Below, piece after piece: positions 56,619-64,000 of a DNA stretch of 64,000 nt; position 1 is the stretch's first letter; every line of letters starts with the position of its first letter. A program made the translations under genes and the position numbers. Below the pieces are notes generated by a model that had not been told where the DNA came from, searched no databases, and worked only from the letters and a program-made list of their open reading frames with translations. Origin of the DNA: Hyphomicrobium sp. (GTDB taxonomy: Bacteria > Pseudomonadota > Alphaproteobacteria > Rhizobiales > Hyphomicrobiaceae); NCBI GenBank assembly GCA_002928955.1, contig PERT01000005.1:22364-86363 (forward strand), read 5' to 3'.

Positions 56619-59277
56619 TCACGATCCTTTGCGGTACGACGATCACTTTTTTGACCGGTCGTCCTTCGAGTGCCCGAATTACGGTTTCGAGCTGTCGGGC
56701 CGCCGACTCAACCTCGCTCGAGTTCGCGGTCCGCGCAATCTTCAGTTCGTCCCGCCGCTTACCATTGACCTGTACGGCAATGACAATCTCATCGTCAACG
56801 AGCAAGGCCGGATCAGCCGCCGGCCAGGGCACATTGGCAAGCAGGGTGTTGTAACCAAGCCGCGCCCAGCATTCTTCAGCCAAATGCGGCATCATCGGGC
56901 CGATCAACTGAACAAGCAATTCTGCGGCCTCGCGCAATGCCCAGTCGAAATCTTCGGAAGACTTACTTGAAGACTTGCTTGAAGACTGGGCCAATGCTGT
57001 CTGTAGCGCGTTTGTCAGCTCGTAAAGCTGGGCGACAGCGACGTTGAACCGCAAGCCTTCAATGTTGCGGCCGACGGCATCCACCGCCTTGTGAGCGGAG
57101 CGGCGCAATTGCATCGCCTCCGGCCCGAACACGGGCGGCCCGGTCTGGGCATGATGTAGAGGCAAGCGGTCCGCAAGTTCGTCGACGATTCGCCATACGC
57201 GCTGCACGAAACGGCCTGCGCCCTGCACGCCGGCTTCGGTCCAGATGACGTCGCGCTCGGGCGGGCTGTCGGACAGCATGAACCAGCGGGCGCAGTCGGC
57301 GCCCCAGTGCGCGATGATGTCGTCGGGGTCGACAAGATTTTTCTTCGACTTCGACATCTTCTCGATAGAGCCGATGGTCACCGGCCTGCCAGTTGCGGTT
57401 TCTGTCGCGCGGCGGGCGTCGCCATCGCCTTCGAGCGTGATCTCGGTCGGCAGCAGCCAGGCTCCGCTGGCCGACCTGTAGGTCTCGTGTGTGACCATGC
57501 CCTGTGTGAACAGCGCGCCGAAGGGTTCGCGGAGGGTCGATGTGCCACGAGCATCGTGCTGCGTGTGAGCCCCTGGCAGGGCATCGCTCATGGCTCGATA
57601 GAAGAAGCGCGAGTAAAGCAGATGCAAAATTGCGTGCTCGATGCCACCGATATATTGGTCCACCGGCAGCCAGTAGGCGGCGGCTTCGGGATCAATCGGA
57701 GTCTTGGAATCTGGCGCTGTGAAGCGAGCGTAGTACCAGGAACTGTCGACGAAGGTGTCCATAGTGTCGGTTTCACGCGTTGCGGGCTTGTTGCAATCTG
57801 GGCAAACGACGTGCTTCCAGGTCGGGTGGCGGTCGAGCGGATTGCCAGGCTTGTCGAACGTGGCATCATCCGGCAGCCGCACCGGCAGATCCTTCGCAGG
57901 AACCGAGATCACGCCGCAATCCTTGCAATGGATCACCGGGATCGGGCAGCCCCAATAGCGCTGCCGCGACACGCCCCAGTCGCGCAGGCGATAGTTCACC
58001 TTGCGCTCTCCAGCAGTCGTTTTGCCGAACTTGGTGCCTTCAAGCCGTTTGGCGACCGCCTCGAAGGCCTCTTTGGGTGACAGGCCATCGAGCTCGTAGG
58101 AATTGTAGAGGGTGCCGTCGCCGTCGATGGCCTTGTCCTTGATCTCGAAGGTCGCAGCGTCGGCTCCAGGCGGCAGGATCACCGGGGCAAAGTCGATCCC
58201 GTATTTGCGGGCGAAATCGAGGTCGCGCTGGTCGCCAGACGGGCAGCCGAAGATGGCGCCCGTGCCGTAGTCCATGAGAACGAAGTTTGCGACCCAGACC
58301 GGGATCAACCAGTCCTTGTCGAGCGGATGACGGGCGCGGAGGCCCGTGTCGTAGCCGCGCTTTTCCGCGGTCTCCAAGTCGGCGGCCGTGGTGCCCATCC
58401 GCCGGCATTCGTCGGCGAACGCCGCGAGCAACTCGTCTTTCCGGGCGGCAGCCCTAGCCAGCGGATGGTCTGGTGAAATAGCCAGGAACGCCGCACCGTA
58501 GAGCGTGTCAGGCCGTGTCGTGTAGATTTCCAGCTCCTTGAAGCCCTTGGGCACACCCTTCGGATCGAGCTTCCAGCGGATCTGCATGCCTTCCGAGCGG
58601 CCAATCCAGTTGGCCTGCATCAGCCGCACTTTCTCCGGCCATTTTTCGAGGGTCGAGAGTGCCGACAGCAGTTCGTCTGAGTACTGTGTGATCTTGAAGA
58701 ACCACTGGGTCAGTTCGCGGGTTTCGACAAGCGCGCCGGAGCGCCATCCTCGGCCATCGATGACCTGTTCGTTGGCGAGTACAGTATTGTCGACCGGATC
58801 CCAGTTGACCTTCGACGATTTTCGGTAGGCGAGGCCGACCTTCAGAAGATCGAGGAAGATTTTCTGCTGCTGCGCGTAGTATTCGGGTGCACAGGTCGCA
58901 ATCTCTCGGCTCCAGTCCAGCGACAGGCCCATCGACCTCAATTGGCCTTTCATTGCCGCGATGTTGGCATAGGTCCACGTGGCGGGGTGGGTGTTGCGCT
59001 CGATGGCCGCATTCTCGGCCGGCATGCCGAATGCGTCCCATCCCATAGGATGCAAGACGTTGAAACCCTTTGCCCGTTTGTAGCGGGCGAAGACGTCGCC
59101 CATGGCATAGTTGCGGACGTGCCCCATGTGGATGCGGCCGGACGGGTAGGGGAACATCTCCAGCACGTAGCACTTGGGCCGCGCGGCATCGTTTTTTGCG
59201 CGGAAAATTCCGGCCACGTCCCAGGCTCGTTGCCAGTGCTTTTCGCGGTCGGGGGCGTTGTAGCGTTCGGATGCCAT
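56605..59277 (-). CDS. leuS: Leucyl-tRNA synthetase
   Basis: LeuRS charges tRNA-Leu. The HIGH-type motif is HMGH at residues 50-53 ([16 protein letters not shown]), the KMSKS motif is at 640-644, and the CP1 editing domain lies between (threonine-rich ...[22 protein letters not shown]). A zinc-type CPDCNK insertion is visible. The start is the ATG at 59277 ([16 protein letters not shown]), giving 890 residues; the frame runs on to 59670 without support. It begins the leuS-lptE-holA operon. Confidence 0.97.
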   Translation of the reverse strand: MASERYNAPDREKHWQRAWDVAGIFRAKNDAARPKCYVLEMFPYPSGRIHMGHVRNYAMGDVFARYKRAKGFNVLHPMGWDAFGMPAENAAIERNTHPATWTYANIAAMKGQLRSMGLSLDWSREIATCAPEYYAQQQKIFLDLLKVGLAYRKSSKVNWDPVDNTVLANEQVIDGRGWRSGALVETRELTQWFFKITQYSDELLSALSTLEKWPEKVRLMQANWIGRSEGMQIRWKLDPKGVPKGFKELEIYTTRPDTLYGAAFLAISPDHPLARAAARKDELLAAFADECRRMGTTAADLETAEKRGYDTGLRARHPLDKDWLIPVWVANFVLMDYGTGAIFGCPSGDQRDLDFARKYGIDFAPVILPPGADAATFEIKDKAIDGDGTLYNSYELDGLSPKEAFEAVAKRLEGTKFGKTTAGERKVNYRLRDWGVSRQRYWGCPIPVIHCKDCGVISVPAKDLPVRLPDDATFDKPGNPLDRHPTWKHVVCPDCNKPATRETDTMDTFVDSSWYYARFTAPDSKTPIDPEAAAYWLPVDQYIGGIEHAILHLLYSRFFYRAMSDALPGAHTQHDARGTSTLREPFGALFTQGMVTHETYRSASGAWLLPTEITLEGDGDARRATETATGRPVTIGSIEKMSKSKKNLVDPDDIIAHWGADCARWFMLSDSPPERDVIWTEAGVQGAGRFVQRVWRIVDELADRLPLHHAQTGPPVFGPEAMQLRRSAHKAVDAVGRNIEGLRFNVAVAQLYELTNALQTALAQSSSKSSSKSSEDFDWALREAAELLVQLIGPMMPHLAEECWARLGYNTLLANVPWPAADPALLVDDEIVIAVQVNGKRRDELKIARTANSSEVESAARQLETVIRALEGRPVKKVIVVPQRIVNVVG

Positions 59278-59610
59278 GAGCGTTGGTTTTGTCCGGATCT
59301 TGGAGATGGGTCTCGGTGTGTGGCGACGAGTTGACGAGTTAGAGCCCCAAAGGGATTGTTCGGTCAAGGCGGCAAGCAGAGGGTCGTGATGTGCCCGGCT
59401 GGCTGGGGCGGGGGTAGCCGCGATCGCGGTTGGGCGATCATTGACCAGCTGGGCACGGCAAAGGATATGTGCATTTTCAACGGTTTGTTCGACATGTCGG
59501 TTCAGATATGTCCTCGGCAGCACCATGTTTGTCGGGATATGTACTAAAATGGCGAATTCGTGCACATATCGACCGCGATCTGTCGATCCACTACCCGTGT
59601 TGCCATTGTT
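59278..59610. other. AT-richer intergenic region between leuS and fic
   Basis: No gene is supported here. The right half, from about 59460, is visibly richer in A and T than the flanking genes and carries many ATATGT and ACATAT hexamers (for example at 59465, 59515, 59537 and 59564), which merge into the operator-like array before fic. The leuS promoter must lie at the left. Confidence 0.4.
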
Positions 59611-59783
59611 ATGTTCATTCTTTGATGGAAATTGCGCATGTATCGCGGACAACGTGCATCGAGTGGGCATATTCCAGAAATCATGTTCATAAAATGATAG
59701 AAAATGAACATATTGCCAGCGGTATGTCTATCGCCCGAACACGACTCGCCTTATATGTTCATCAAGCGTGGATTTTTGAACAT
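59611..59783. promoter_or_regulatory. ATGTTCAT operator-like array upstream of fic
   Basis: The octamer ATGTTCAT occurs at 59611-59618, 59683-59690 and 59755-59762, and its complement ATGAACAT at 59704-59711; TTGAACAT lies at 59776-59783. The copies at 59683 and 59704 form an inverted pair with a 13-base spacer (centres 21 bases apart, two helical turns). This looks like a multi-site operator for a dimeric regulator, possibly the winged-helix tail of the Fic protein itself. Confidence 0.55.
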
Positions 59784-59790
59784 ACTGGCC

Positions 59791-60924
59791 ATGACCCTCG
59801 ATCTGAAGACCGCCTACAACGACTTACCCTCCCTCCCGCCGCCCCTCGATGTGGAGACAAAAGCTGTCTTGAAGCGCTGCGTCACGGCGCGGGCGGCGAT
59901 CGCCGAGTTGCGCCGGGCGGGCGAGCTGATCCCTGACCAGTCGGTGCTGGTCAACACCATCCCCCTGCTCGAAGCCAAGGATAGCTCCGAGATCGAGAAC
60001 ATCGTCACCACCAACGATGCGCTGTTCCGCGAGGCGAGCCAAGCCGAGGACGGCGGCGATCCAGCGGCCAAGGAGGCGCTCCGCTACCGCTCGGCACTCT
60101 ACAGCGGCTACCGGTCGCTCAAGAGCCGCCCGCTGACCAGCCGTACGGCGATCGAGATTTGCAGCGAGATCAAGGGCGTCGAAATGGACGTCCGGAAAAC
60201 GCCCGGCACCCAACTCAAGAACAGCTTCACCGGCGAGGTCATCTATACGCCGCCCGAAGGCGCCGCCCGTCTGCGCGACATGCTCTCGAACTGGGAGCGC
60301 TTCGCCAACGCCGAGGACGATCTCGATCCGCTCGTCCGCATGGCCATCCTGCATTACCAGTTCGAGGCCATCCACCCCTTCCTCGATGGCAATGGCCGCA
60401 CCGGGCGCATTCTCAACATCCTGGTGCTGATCCAGGCTGGCCTGCTCGACATCCCGACGCTCTACTTGAGCCGCCATATCGTGCGCAACAAGGCTGACTA
60501 CTACCGGCTCTTGCAGGGCGTAACGCTGCGCGGCGAATGGGAGCCGTGGATCCTCTACATGCTGACCGCCGTAGAAGTCACCGCGACGTGGACCAACGAT
60601 CGCATTCGCGCGATCCGCGATCTGATGGAGCACACCGCCACGCATGTCCGGACCCACGCGCCGGTGGTCTACTCGCGCGAGCTGATCGAGACCATTTTCG
60701 CCATGCCATACACGCGGATCACCCATCTGGTCGACCGCGGCATCGTCAAGCGCGTGTCCGCCTCGCGGCACCTGAAACAACTCGCCGACATCGGCGTTCT
60801 GCACGAAGAAAAGCGCGGACGCGACAAGCTGTTCGTGCACCGCAAGTACATGCAGCTGCTAGGCAGCGACGAGCACACCTTCGAGCATTATCCAGCAGTT
60901 ACCGCAAAGGTAAAATCGAGATGA
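59791..60924 (+). CDS. Fic-family AMP-transferase with self-inhibitory helix and C-terminal winged helix
   Basis: The Fic active-site motif HPFLDGNGRTGR begins at His195. An N-terminal inhibitory motif matching [S/T]xxxE[G/N] is SSEIEN (Ser65, Glu69, Asn70), making this a class II (SoFic-like) enzyme that is self-restrained. The Fic_N domain is residues 1-100 and a winged-helix DNA-binding-like domain (RELIETIFAMPYTRITHLVDRGIVKRVSASRHLKQL) is at about 300-360. Such proteins AMPylate proteins, often topoisomerases or themselves. The start at 59791 fits the family; an ATG at 59704 exists but lies in the operator array. It overlaps yggS (ATGA). Confidence 0.9.
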   Translation: MTLDLKTAYNDLPSLPPPLDVETKAVLKRCVTARAAIAELRRAGELIPDQSVLVNTIPLLEAKDSSEIENIVTTNDALFREASQAEDGGDPAAKEALRYRSALYSGYRSLKSRPLTSRTAIEICSEIKGVEMDVRKTPGTQLKNSFTGEVIYTPPEGAARLRDMLSNWERFANAEDDLDPLVRMAILHYQFEAIHPFLDGNGRTGRILNILVLIQAGLLDIPTLYLSRHIVRNKADYYRLLQGVTLRGEWEPWILYMLTAVEVTATWTNDRIRAIRDLMEHTATHVRTHAPVVYSRELIETIFAMPYTRITHLVDRGIVKRVSASRHLKQLADIGVLHEEKRGRDKLFVHRKYMQLLGSDEHTFEHYPAVTAKVKSR

Positions 60925-61595
60925 CCAACGTTGCCACTGCCTCCGTGGATGCGGTGGCCGGGATCGAAGCGCGCATCGCTGTCGCCGCGAAAGGCGTGGG
61001 CCGCAACCCGAGCGATGTCCGGCTGATAGCCGTGTCGAAAACCTTCGGCGCGCCGCACATCATGCCGGCGCTGGAGGCCGGACACCGCGATTTCGGCGAG
61101 AACCGCGTTCAGGAGGCGCAGGGCAAGTGGCCCGCCCTCAAAGCGCAATTCCCTGGCGTGCGGCTGCATCTCATCGGCCCGCTGCAATCGAACAAGGCTA
61201 AGGAGGCGGTGCAGCTGTTCGACGCGATCCATTCGGTCGATCGCGAGAAAATTGCGCGCGCGCTGGCAGCTGAAATGAACAAGCAGGGCCGCACGCCCGA
61301 GCTCTACGTGCAGGTCAACACCGGCGAAGAACCGCAGAAGGCTGGCATCATGCCGCGCGAGACCGCCGCGTTCGTGGCGCTGTGCCGGGACGAGCTGAAA
61401 CTCGCGATCGCAGGCCTCATGTGCATTCCGCCCGTCGACGACGAGCCGGCCGTGCATTTCGCGTTTCTGTTGAAGCTCGCCCGTGACTTGGGTCTCGCCC
61501 GCCTCAGCATGGGCATGTCGAGCGACTTCGAAACGGCGGTGGAGCTGGGCGCCACCGACATCCGCGTCGGCAGCGCGATTTTCGGTGGGCGGTAA
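60921..61595 (+). CDS. yggS: YggS-family pyridoxal-phosphate homeostasis protein
   Basis: A 224-residue PLP-binding protein (alanine-racemase-like TIM barrel without catalysis) that buffers pyridoxal phosphate. The PLP lysine is Lys40 in LIAVSKTFG; other marks are FGENRVQEAQGKW, LHLIGPLQSNKAKEAVQLFDAIHSVD and LSMGMSSDFETAVELGATDIRVGSAIFG. The ATG overlaps the fic stop (ATGA), so it is translated from the fic message. No separate promoter is evident. Confidence 0.95.
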   Translation: MTNVATASVDAVAGIEARIAVAAKGVGRNPSDVRLIAVSKTFGAPHIMPALEAGHRDFGENRVQEAQGKWPALKAQFPGVRLHLIGPLQSNKAKEAVQLFDAIHSVDREKIARALAAEMNKQGRTPELYVQVNTGEEPQKAGIMPRETAAFVALCRDELKLAIAGLMCIPPVDDEPAVHFAFLLKLARDLGLARLSMGMSSDFETAVELGATDIRVGSAIFGGR

Positions 61596-61677
61596 TGAAT
61601 TGTCATGTGTGGACTGCCCCACGGCTGCCCGGTTCACGCGGACCGCTCCGAAACACAATGTGTGGGACGAGAGTTTG

Positions 61678-61825
61678 CCTCTCCCCTTGGGGAGAGGCCG
61701 GCGCGGCCGAATTGTTCAAGATGACGTACAACATCACGTTCCGCGCCGGGTGAGGGGGGACCTGCCCGATACGCGGAAAAAGAGAAGCCCCCCTCACCCT
61801 GACCCTCTCCCCAGTGGGAGAGGGA
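61678..61825. repeat. REP composite element, copy 2 (inverted)
   Basis: Read on the minus strand, this 148-base element repeats the order of copy 1 at 12094-12246: CTCTCCCACTGGGGAGAG with a GGGTCAGGGTGAGGGGGG tail, then CACCCGGCGCGG and GGCCGCGCCGG about 34 bases apart, then CTCTCCCCAAGGGGAGAG. The outer hairpins are nearly identical between copies, while the middle spacer has diverged. The rest of 61596-61987 holds no supported gene. Confidence 0.7.
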
Positions 61826-61987
61826 AACCGTGGCGGCCTCGGCGGCGGTGCGGAAATTGAGAGCACCAACATCGCCGAGCTGGCGCACATTTGCGACTGA
61901 ACCGGAGAGCCGTGGGCCAAGCCCGGATGACACGGTGTGGACCAGGTTGTCAGAGCACGATCAAGTGAGCTCTAAACCAAACGGTCT

Positions 61988-62249
61988 TCAGCTCCCAAAC
62001 TTTGGTCGAATCGACCAAATCACGATGCGATCACCATTTTCAAAAAGAACCCGCCAATCCGAAAACATATATACATACAAGGGCAGATCATCAAATGCGA
62101 GGCATGGATACGAGCGTTCCTCTGCATCGCGTCGCAAATTAGAACCAGAGAGAAGCCTTCAAGGATTCCTGCTTACTTTCATCAGAAGTGATGCGACGAA
62201 TAGCAGCCAATGCCAGATCGGAAAATTCAACGAGCTTGGAACTGCGCAT
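61988..62249 (-). pseudogene. Frame-disrupted small toxin-like gene, downstream of the Panacea antitoxin
   Basis: Translating the minus strand from the ATG at 62249 gives MRSSKLVEFSDLALAAIRR and on to 36 residues, stopping at TAA (62141-62139). Shifting frame once before that stop gives about 55 further protein-like residues (NLRRDAEERSYPCLAF, then DWRVLFENGDRIVIWSI) ending at TGA (61990-61988). The joint falls in a TTCTCTCT tract (62154-62147), so loss of a CT unit or gain of one base would break the gene. The restored product of about 86 residues ends like RelE/ParE toxins. The ATG overlaps the antitoxin end by 23 bases. Sequencing error cannot be excluded. Confidence 0.5.
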
Positions 62250-62802
62250 TGATCACCGGCCGTATCTTACGTGCTTCTTCTATGGCGGCTTCCATGTCTT
62301 GTATAGATATTTCGCTAGGCACCATGCCAAACGCTGAGTAATAAGGTATCGTCTCACCAAGCTCCGCCGCATGCCAAGCTTCGTTGTGGCTTAACTCACT
62401 AATTTCCTTAGCCGATCGAGCGCAAACGAAATCAATGACTTCTCGGAGAATCTGGACTTCTTCATTTGAACCAAGTCGGAGCCGGGAAGGTTGCTGAATT
62501 GAAATATAATCTACCTTTGTGAAGCCGAAATAGTTTCGTTTTTCAACGCGAAGTCGATTATCGCGGATAAGTTGGTCGATTGTTGCGCTAAGATGACGGG
62601 CAGCTGGGCCGAACTGCTGTTTTTGATATTCAGCTCCAGTCATCGGTTTGCCGGTCGACAAAAAACATAGCATATCCGAAAAATACAAGATCTTGTGCAA
62701 TTTAACATTGCCAAGTTCGTGGATATTACAGTTGTCACAAATGAAGTGAACCACATCCTTGAACTTTTCGCGGTCGAACGCTGGCTGTAGCAAGTCGGTC
62801 AT
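62227..62802 (-). CDS. Panacea (SocA-like, DUF4065) domain antitoxin
   Basis: The Panacea/DUF4065 domain (socA-like, formerly called GepA) is clear: VHFICDNCNIHELGNVKLHKILYFSDMLCFLSTGKPMTGAEYQKQQFGPAARHL, the conserved KLHKLLYF-like and Y...FGPV-like signature. Family members neutralise many unrelated toxins encoded next to them. The 191-residue protein has a strong AGGAGG before its ATG. Its 3' end overlaps the start of the disrupted small reading frame. The region is AT-richer than its surroundings, in keeping with acquisition by transfer. Whether it is still an active antitoxin is unknown. Confidence 0.85.
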   Translation of the reverse strand: MTDLLQPAFDREKFKDVVHFICDNCNIHELGNVKLHKILYFSDMLCFLSTGKPMTGAEYQKQQFGPAARHLSATIDQLIRDNRLRVEKRNYFGFTKVDYISIQQPSRLRLGSNEEVQILREVIDFVCARSAKEISELSHNEAWHAAELGETIPYYSAFGMVPSEISIQDMEAAIEEARKIRPVINAQFQAR

Positions 62803-63004
62803 GTTTCACCTCCTGGTGCGAATCATGACGCGAACGAATCGCTAACGCAAGGGGGCTCCGGACAGTTGCGAACCATATCGTATAGAGGTGTGGTCGAGAC
62901 GTTCCGATGTTTTCCCCAGGGACCTAAGTGAGCCTCGCCGCTGGCCGCCCCCGCCTCTGCTAGCCTCATCAGAACTGATTCGGCTCGTGAGCCCGGAGGT
63001 TCTG

Positions 63005-63886
63005 ATGGCGACCAAAGCATTGCGTGCACTCGATGTCGGCGGGCCGGCTGGGGACGAGGCGGCGCGTGAAGCCCGCGTCGAGGCGCGGTCCGAGCAGTCT
63101 GACCCGAAGACGCCGTCGAAGCCCGGCAAGGACGGCTGGCATCGCTTTGATATCGACGTGTGGATCACCAACCTGAACTCGGTCGAGTTCGGCATCTACA
63201 AGCGGTCGCGCAACAAGGCCAAATCGCGCCAATTCTCGACCGACATGGATATCTTCGCCGAGATCATCGAGAATGGCCAGCGCTCGGGTCTGCTCGGCTA
63301 TCGCAAGGATCTTTGGACCGACAAGTCGGGTATGGATAAGCGGCTCGTGTTCAAGCTGTTCACAGCCGGCCTCGGCTGGCGCGCGACCATGGACATGATG
63401 ATCGGCAAGAGCCTGCAGCAGACGCTGGGCGCGCGTGGTCTGCCGATCACCGCGTTCTCAATCAACACCGACGACGACGACTTCATCATCTATCTCGAAC
63501 GCTCCGGCAACAAGTGGCCGCTGTTGCCAGAGAATTTCGCGTTCTTTCTCATGAACGAGCACGGGCCGGAGTTCTACCGCTTGCGCCGCGCCGTGATCAA
63601 TCTGGGTGGCGACTATACGCTGTTGAACCAGAAGAACGAGATCGTCGGCTGGCTCGACGGCAAGGTGCTGACCCTTGGCGGCTATTGGAAGGGTGCGGTC
63701 AAGGTGGGCGATGCGGATAAGCGGCTCTTGGCCGTCATGAAGTTGTTCGCGGGCATGATACTGTTCAATCGCCACGCGCGCCGACATGTGCGCGAACTCT
63801 ATCGCGATGTGCTGGCGGGTAAGGTCAAGCCGGTCATCGATCGCCATGAGGGCGATCTCTATATGAACCCGCGCAGGGTTCGCTGA
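63005..63886 (+). CDS. Conserved-looking hypothetical protein
   Basis: A 293-residue protein with no family I recognise. After a charged, probably disordered first 40 residues comes a long, evenly hydrophobic-polar sequence of globular type: RFDIDVWITNLNSVEFGIYK, the acidic NTDDDDFIIYLERSGN, YTLLNQKNEIVGWLDGKVLTLGGYWKGAV, and a basic helical C-terminus with RHARRHVRELYRDVL. No signal peptide or clear membrane segment is seen. The ATG at 63005 follows GGAGG and so is well supported; the frame extends to 62888. It is divergent from the Panacea gene and followed by palindromic repeats. Confidence 0.6.
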   Translation: MATKALRALDVGGPAGDEAAREARVEARSEQSDPKTPSKPGKDGWHRFDIDVWITNLNSVEFGIYKRSRNKAKSRQFSTDMDIFAEIIENGQRSGLLGYRKDLWTDKSGMDKRLVFKLFTAGLGWRATMDMMIGKSLQQTLGARGLPITAFSINTDDDDFIIYLERSGNKWPLLPENFAFFLMNEHGPEFYRLRRAVINLGGDYTLLNQKNEIVGWLDGKVLTLGGYWKGAVKVGDADKRLLAVMKLFAGMILFNRHARRHVRELYRDVLAGKVKPVIDRHEGDLYMNPRRVR

Positions 63887-63893
63887 CGGCCGC

Positions 63894-64000
63894 CTAGTGG
63901 CCTGTCGCGCCTAAATCGCTGTTCCAGCCGCACGCGTCGACGATTTAGGCCCGACATGAAGGCCACTAGTGTTCCGGCGCCGACATTTGATTCCCGTTGC
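63894..64000. repeat. CTAG-bounded palindromic elements, copy E (two joined units)
   Basis: A 76-base palindrome runs from CTAGTGGCC (63894) to GGCCACTAG (ending 63969), with inner arms CGCCTAAATCG and CGATTTAGGC. The last CTAG also begins a second unit, CTAGTGTTCCGGCGCCGACA and ATTTGATT (63966-63992), which leaves the window. The second unit is the same as that in copies A and B. Sharing of CTAG suggests that units insert at, or end in, this tetranucleotide. Confidence 0.75.

Noticed and set aside
59704..59790. Upstream ATG of the Fic frame giving 29 extra residues.
   Set aside because: The extension is encoded by the operator-like repeats, and family members start near MTLDLKTAYNDLP.
61830..62252. 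A 140-residue plus-strand frame beside the Panacea gene, considered as a toxin.
   Set aside because: Its composition is Ser/Arg-rich with no structure, it starts inside a REP element, and it runs antisense to the better minus-strand candidate.

Overview
The window is a GC-rich chromosomal segment of an alphaproteobacterium. Gene content and order point to the Hyphomicrobiales (Rhizobiales): DUF1223, DUF2794, DUF2865 and IalB proteins, a CcmAB haem exporter, and above all the run ppsR-maf-aroE-coaE-dnaQ facing hemE-hemJ-rho, followed by mnmE-mnmG-rsmG-parA-parB, that surrounds the replication origin in this group. I cannot resolve the genus from sequence alone.

Layout. (1) 0-8.7 kb: ccmA/ccmB, aconitase, a secreted DUF1223 protein, and a LysR regulator divergent from a small operon (Tat-exported metallo-beta-lactamase-fold hydrolase, DUF1348, flavin-binding PNPOx-like). 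(2) 8.7-17.6 kb: pyrE, a GT39-type membrane glycosyltransferase, a redoxin with a His-rich tail, a HAD phosphatase, an M3 oligopeptidase, DUF2794 and a GNAT acetyltransferase, with many short palindromic repeats. (3) 17.7-31.6 kb: Bax1-like protein, a YbbA/YbbP-type ABC system divergent from tesA, thpR, two DUF2865 paralogues, a TAXI-TRAP importer, a quinone oxidoreductase, a SpoU methylase and IalB. (4) 31.8-39.9 kb, mostly minus strand: smr-mltA, Tim44-like, fxsA, secB, dnaQ, coaE-aroE-maf-ppsR. (5) 39.87-40.28 kb: probable oriC. (6) 40.3-52.7 kb, mostly plus strand: hemE-hemJ-rho, a sterol-desaturase-like hydroxylase, mnmE-mnmG-rsmG-parA-parB with two perfect parS sites, hisE-coaA. (7) 52.9-59.3 kb minus strand: an HTH protein, a PfkB kinase, and the leuS-lptE-holA operon. 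(8) 59.3-64 kb, accessory-looking: a Fic protein with an upstream array of ATGTTCAT sites and coupled to yggS, a REP-type composite element, a Panacea-domain antitoxin with a frame-disrupted small toxin-like partner, and an orphan conserved-looking protein.

How the genes work together. The two replichores diverge at oriC: genes left of it run mainly leftward and genes right of it mainly rightward, co-directional with replication. parS lies 6.4 and 8.9 kb from the origin, beside parAB. DNA polymerase III subunits (dnaQ, holA), tRNA modification (mnmE/mnmG), haem synthesis (hemE/hemJ), CoA synthesis (coaA, coaE) and envelope biogenesis (lptE, mltA, fxsA) form the housekeeping core.

The least ordinary material is non-coding or broken: a dispersed family of CTAG-bounded palindromes, two copies of a roughly 150-bp three-hairpin REP composite, REP-like sequence read through in frame inside two genes, a candidate structured RNA at 16.3-16.5 kb, and the disrupted Panacea toxin locus. 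I found no tRNA, rRNA, CRISPR array, transposase or complete new defence system.
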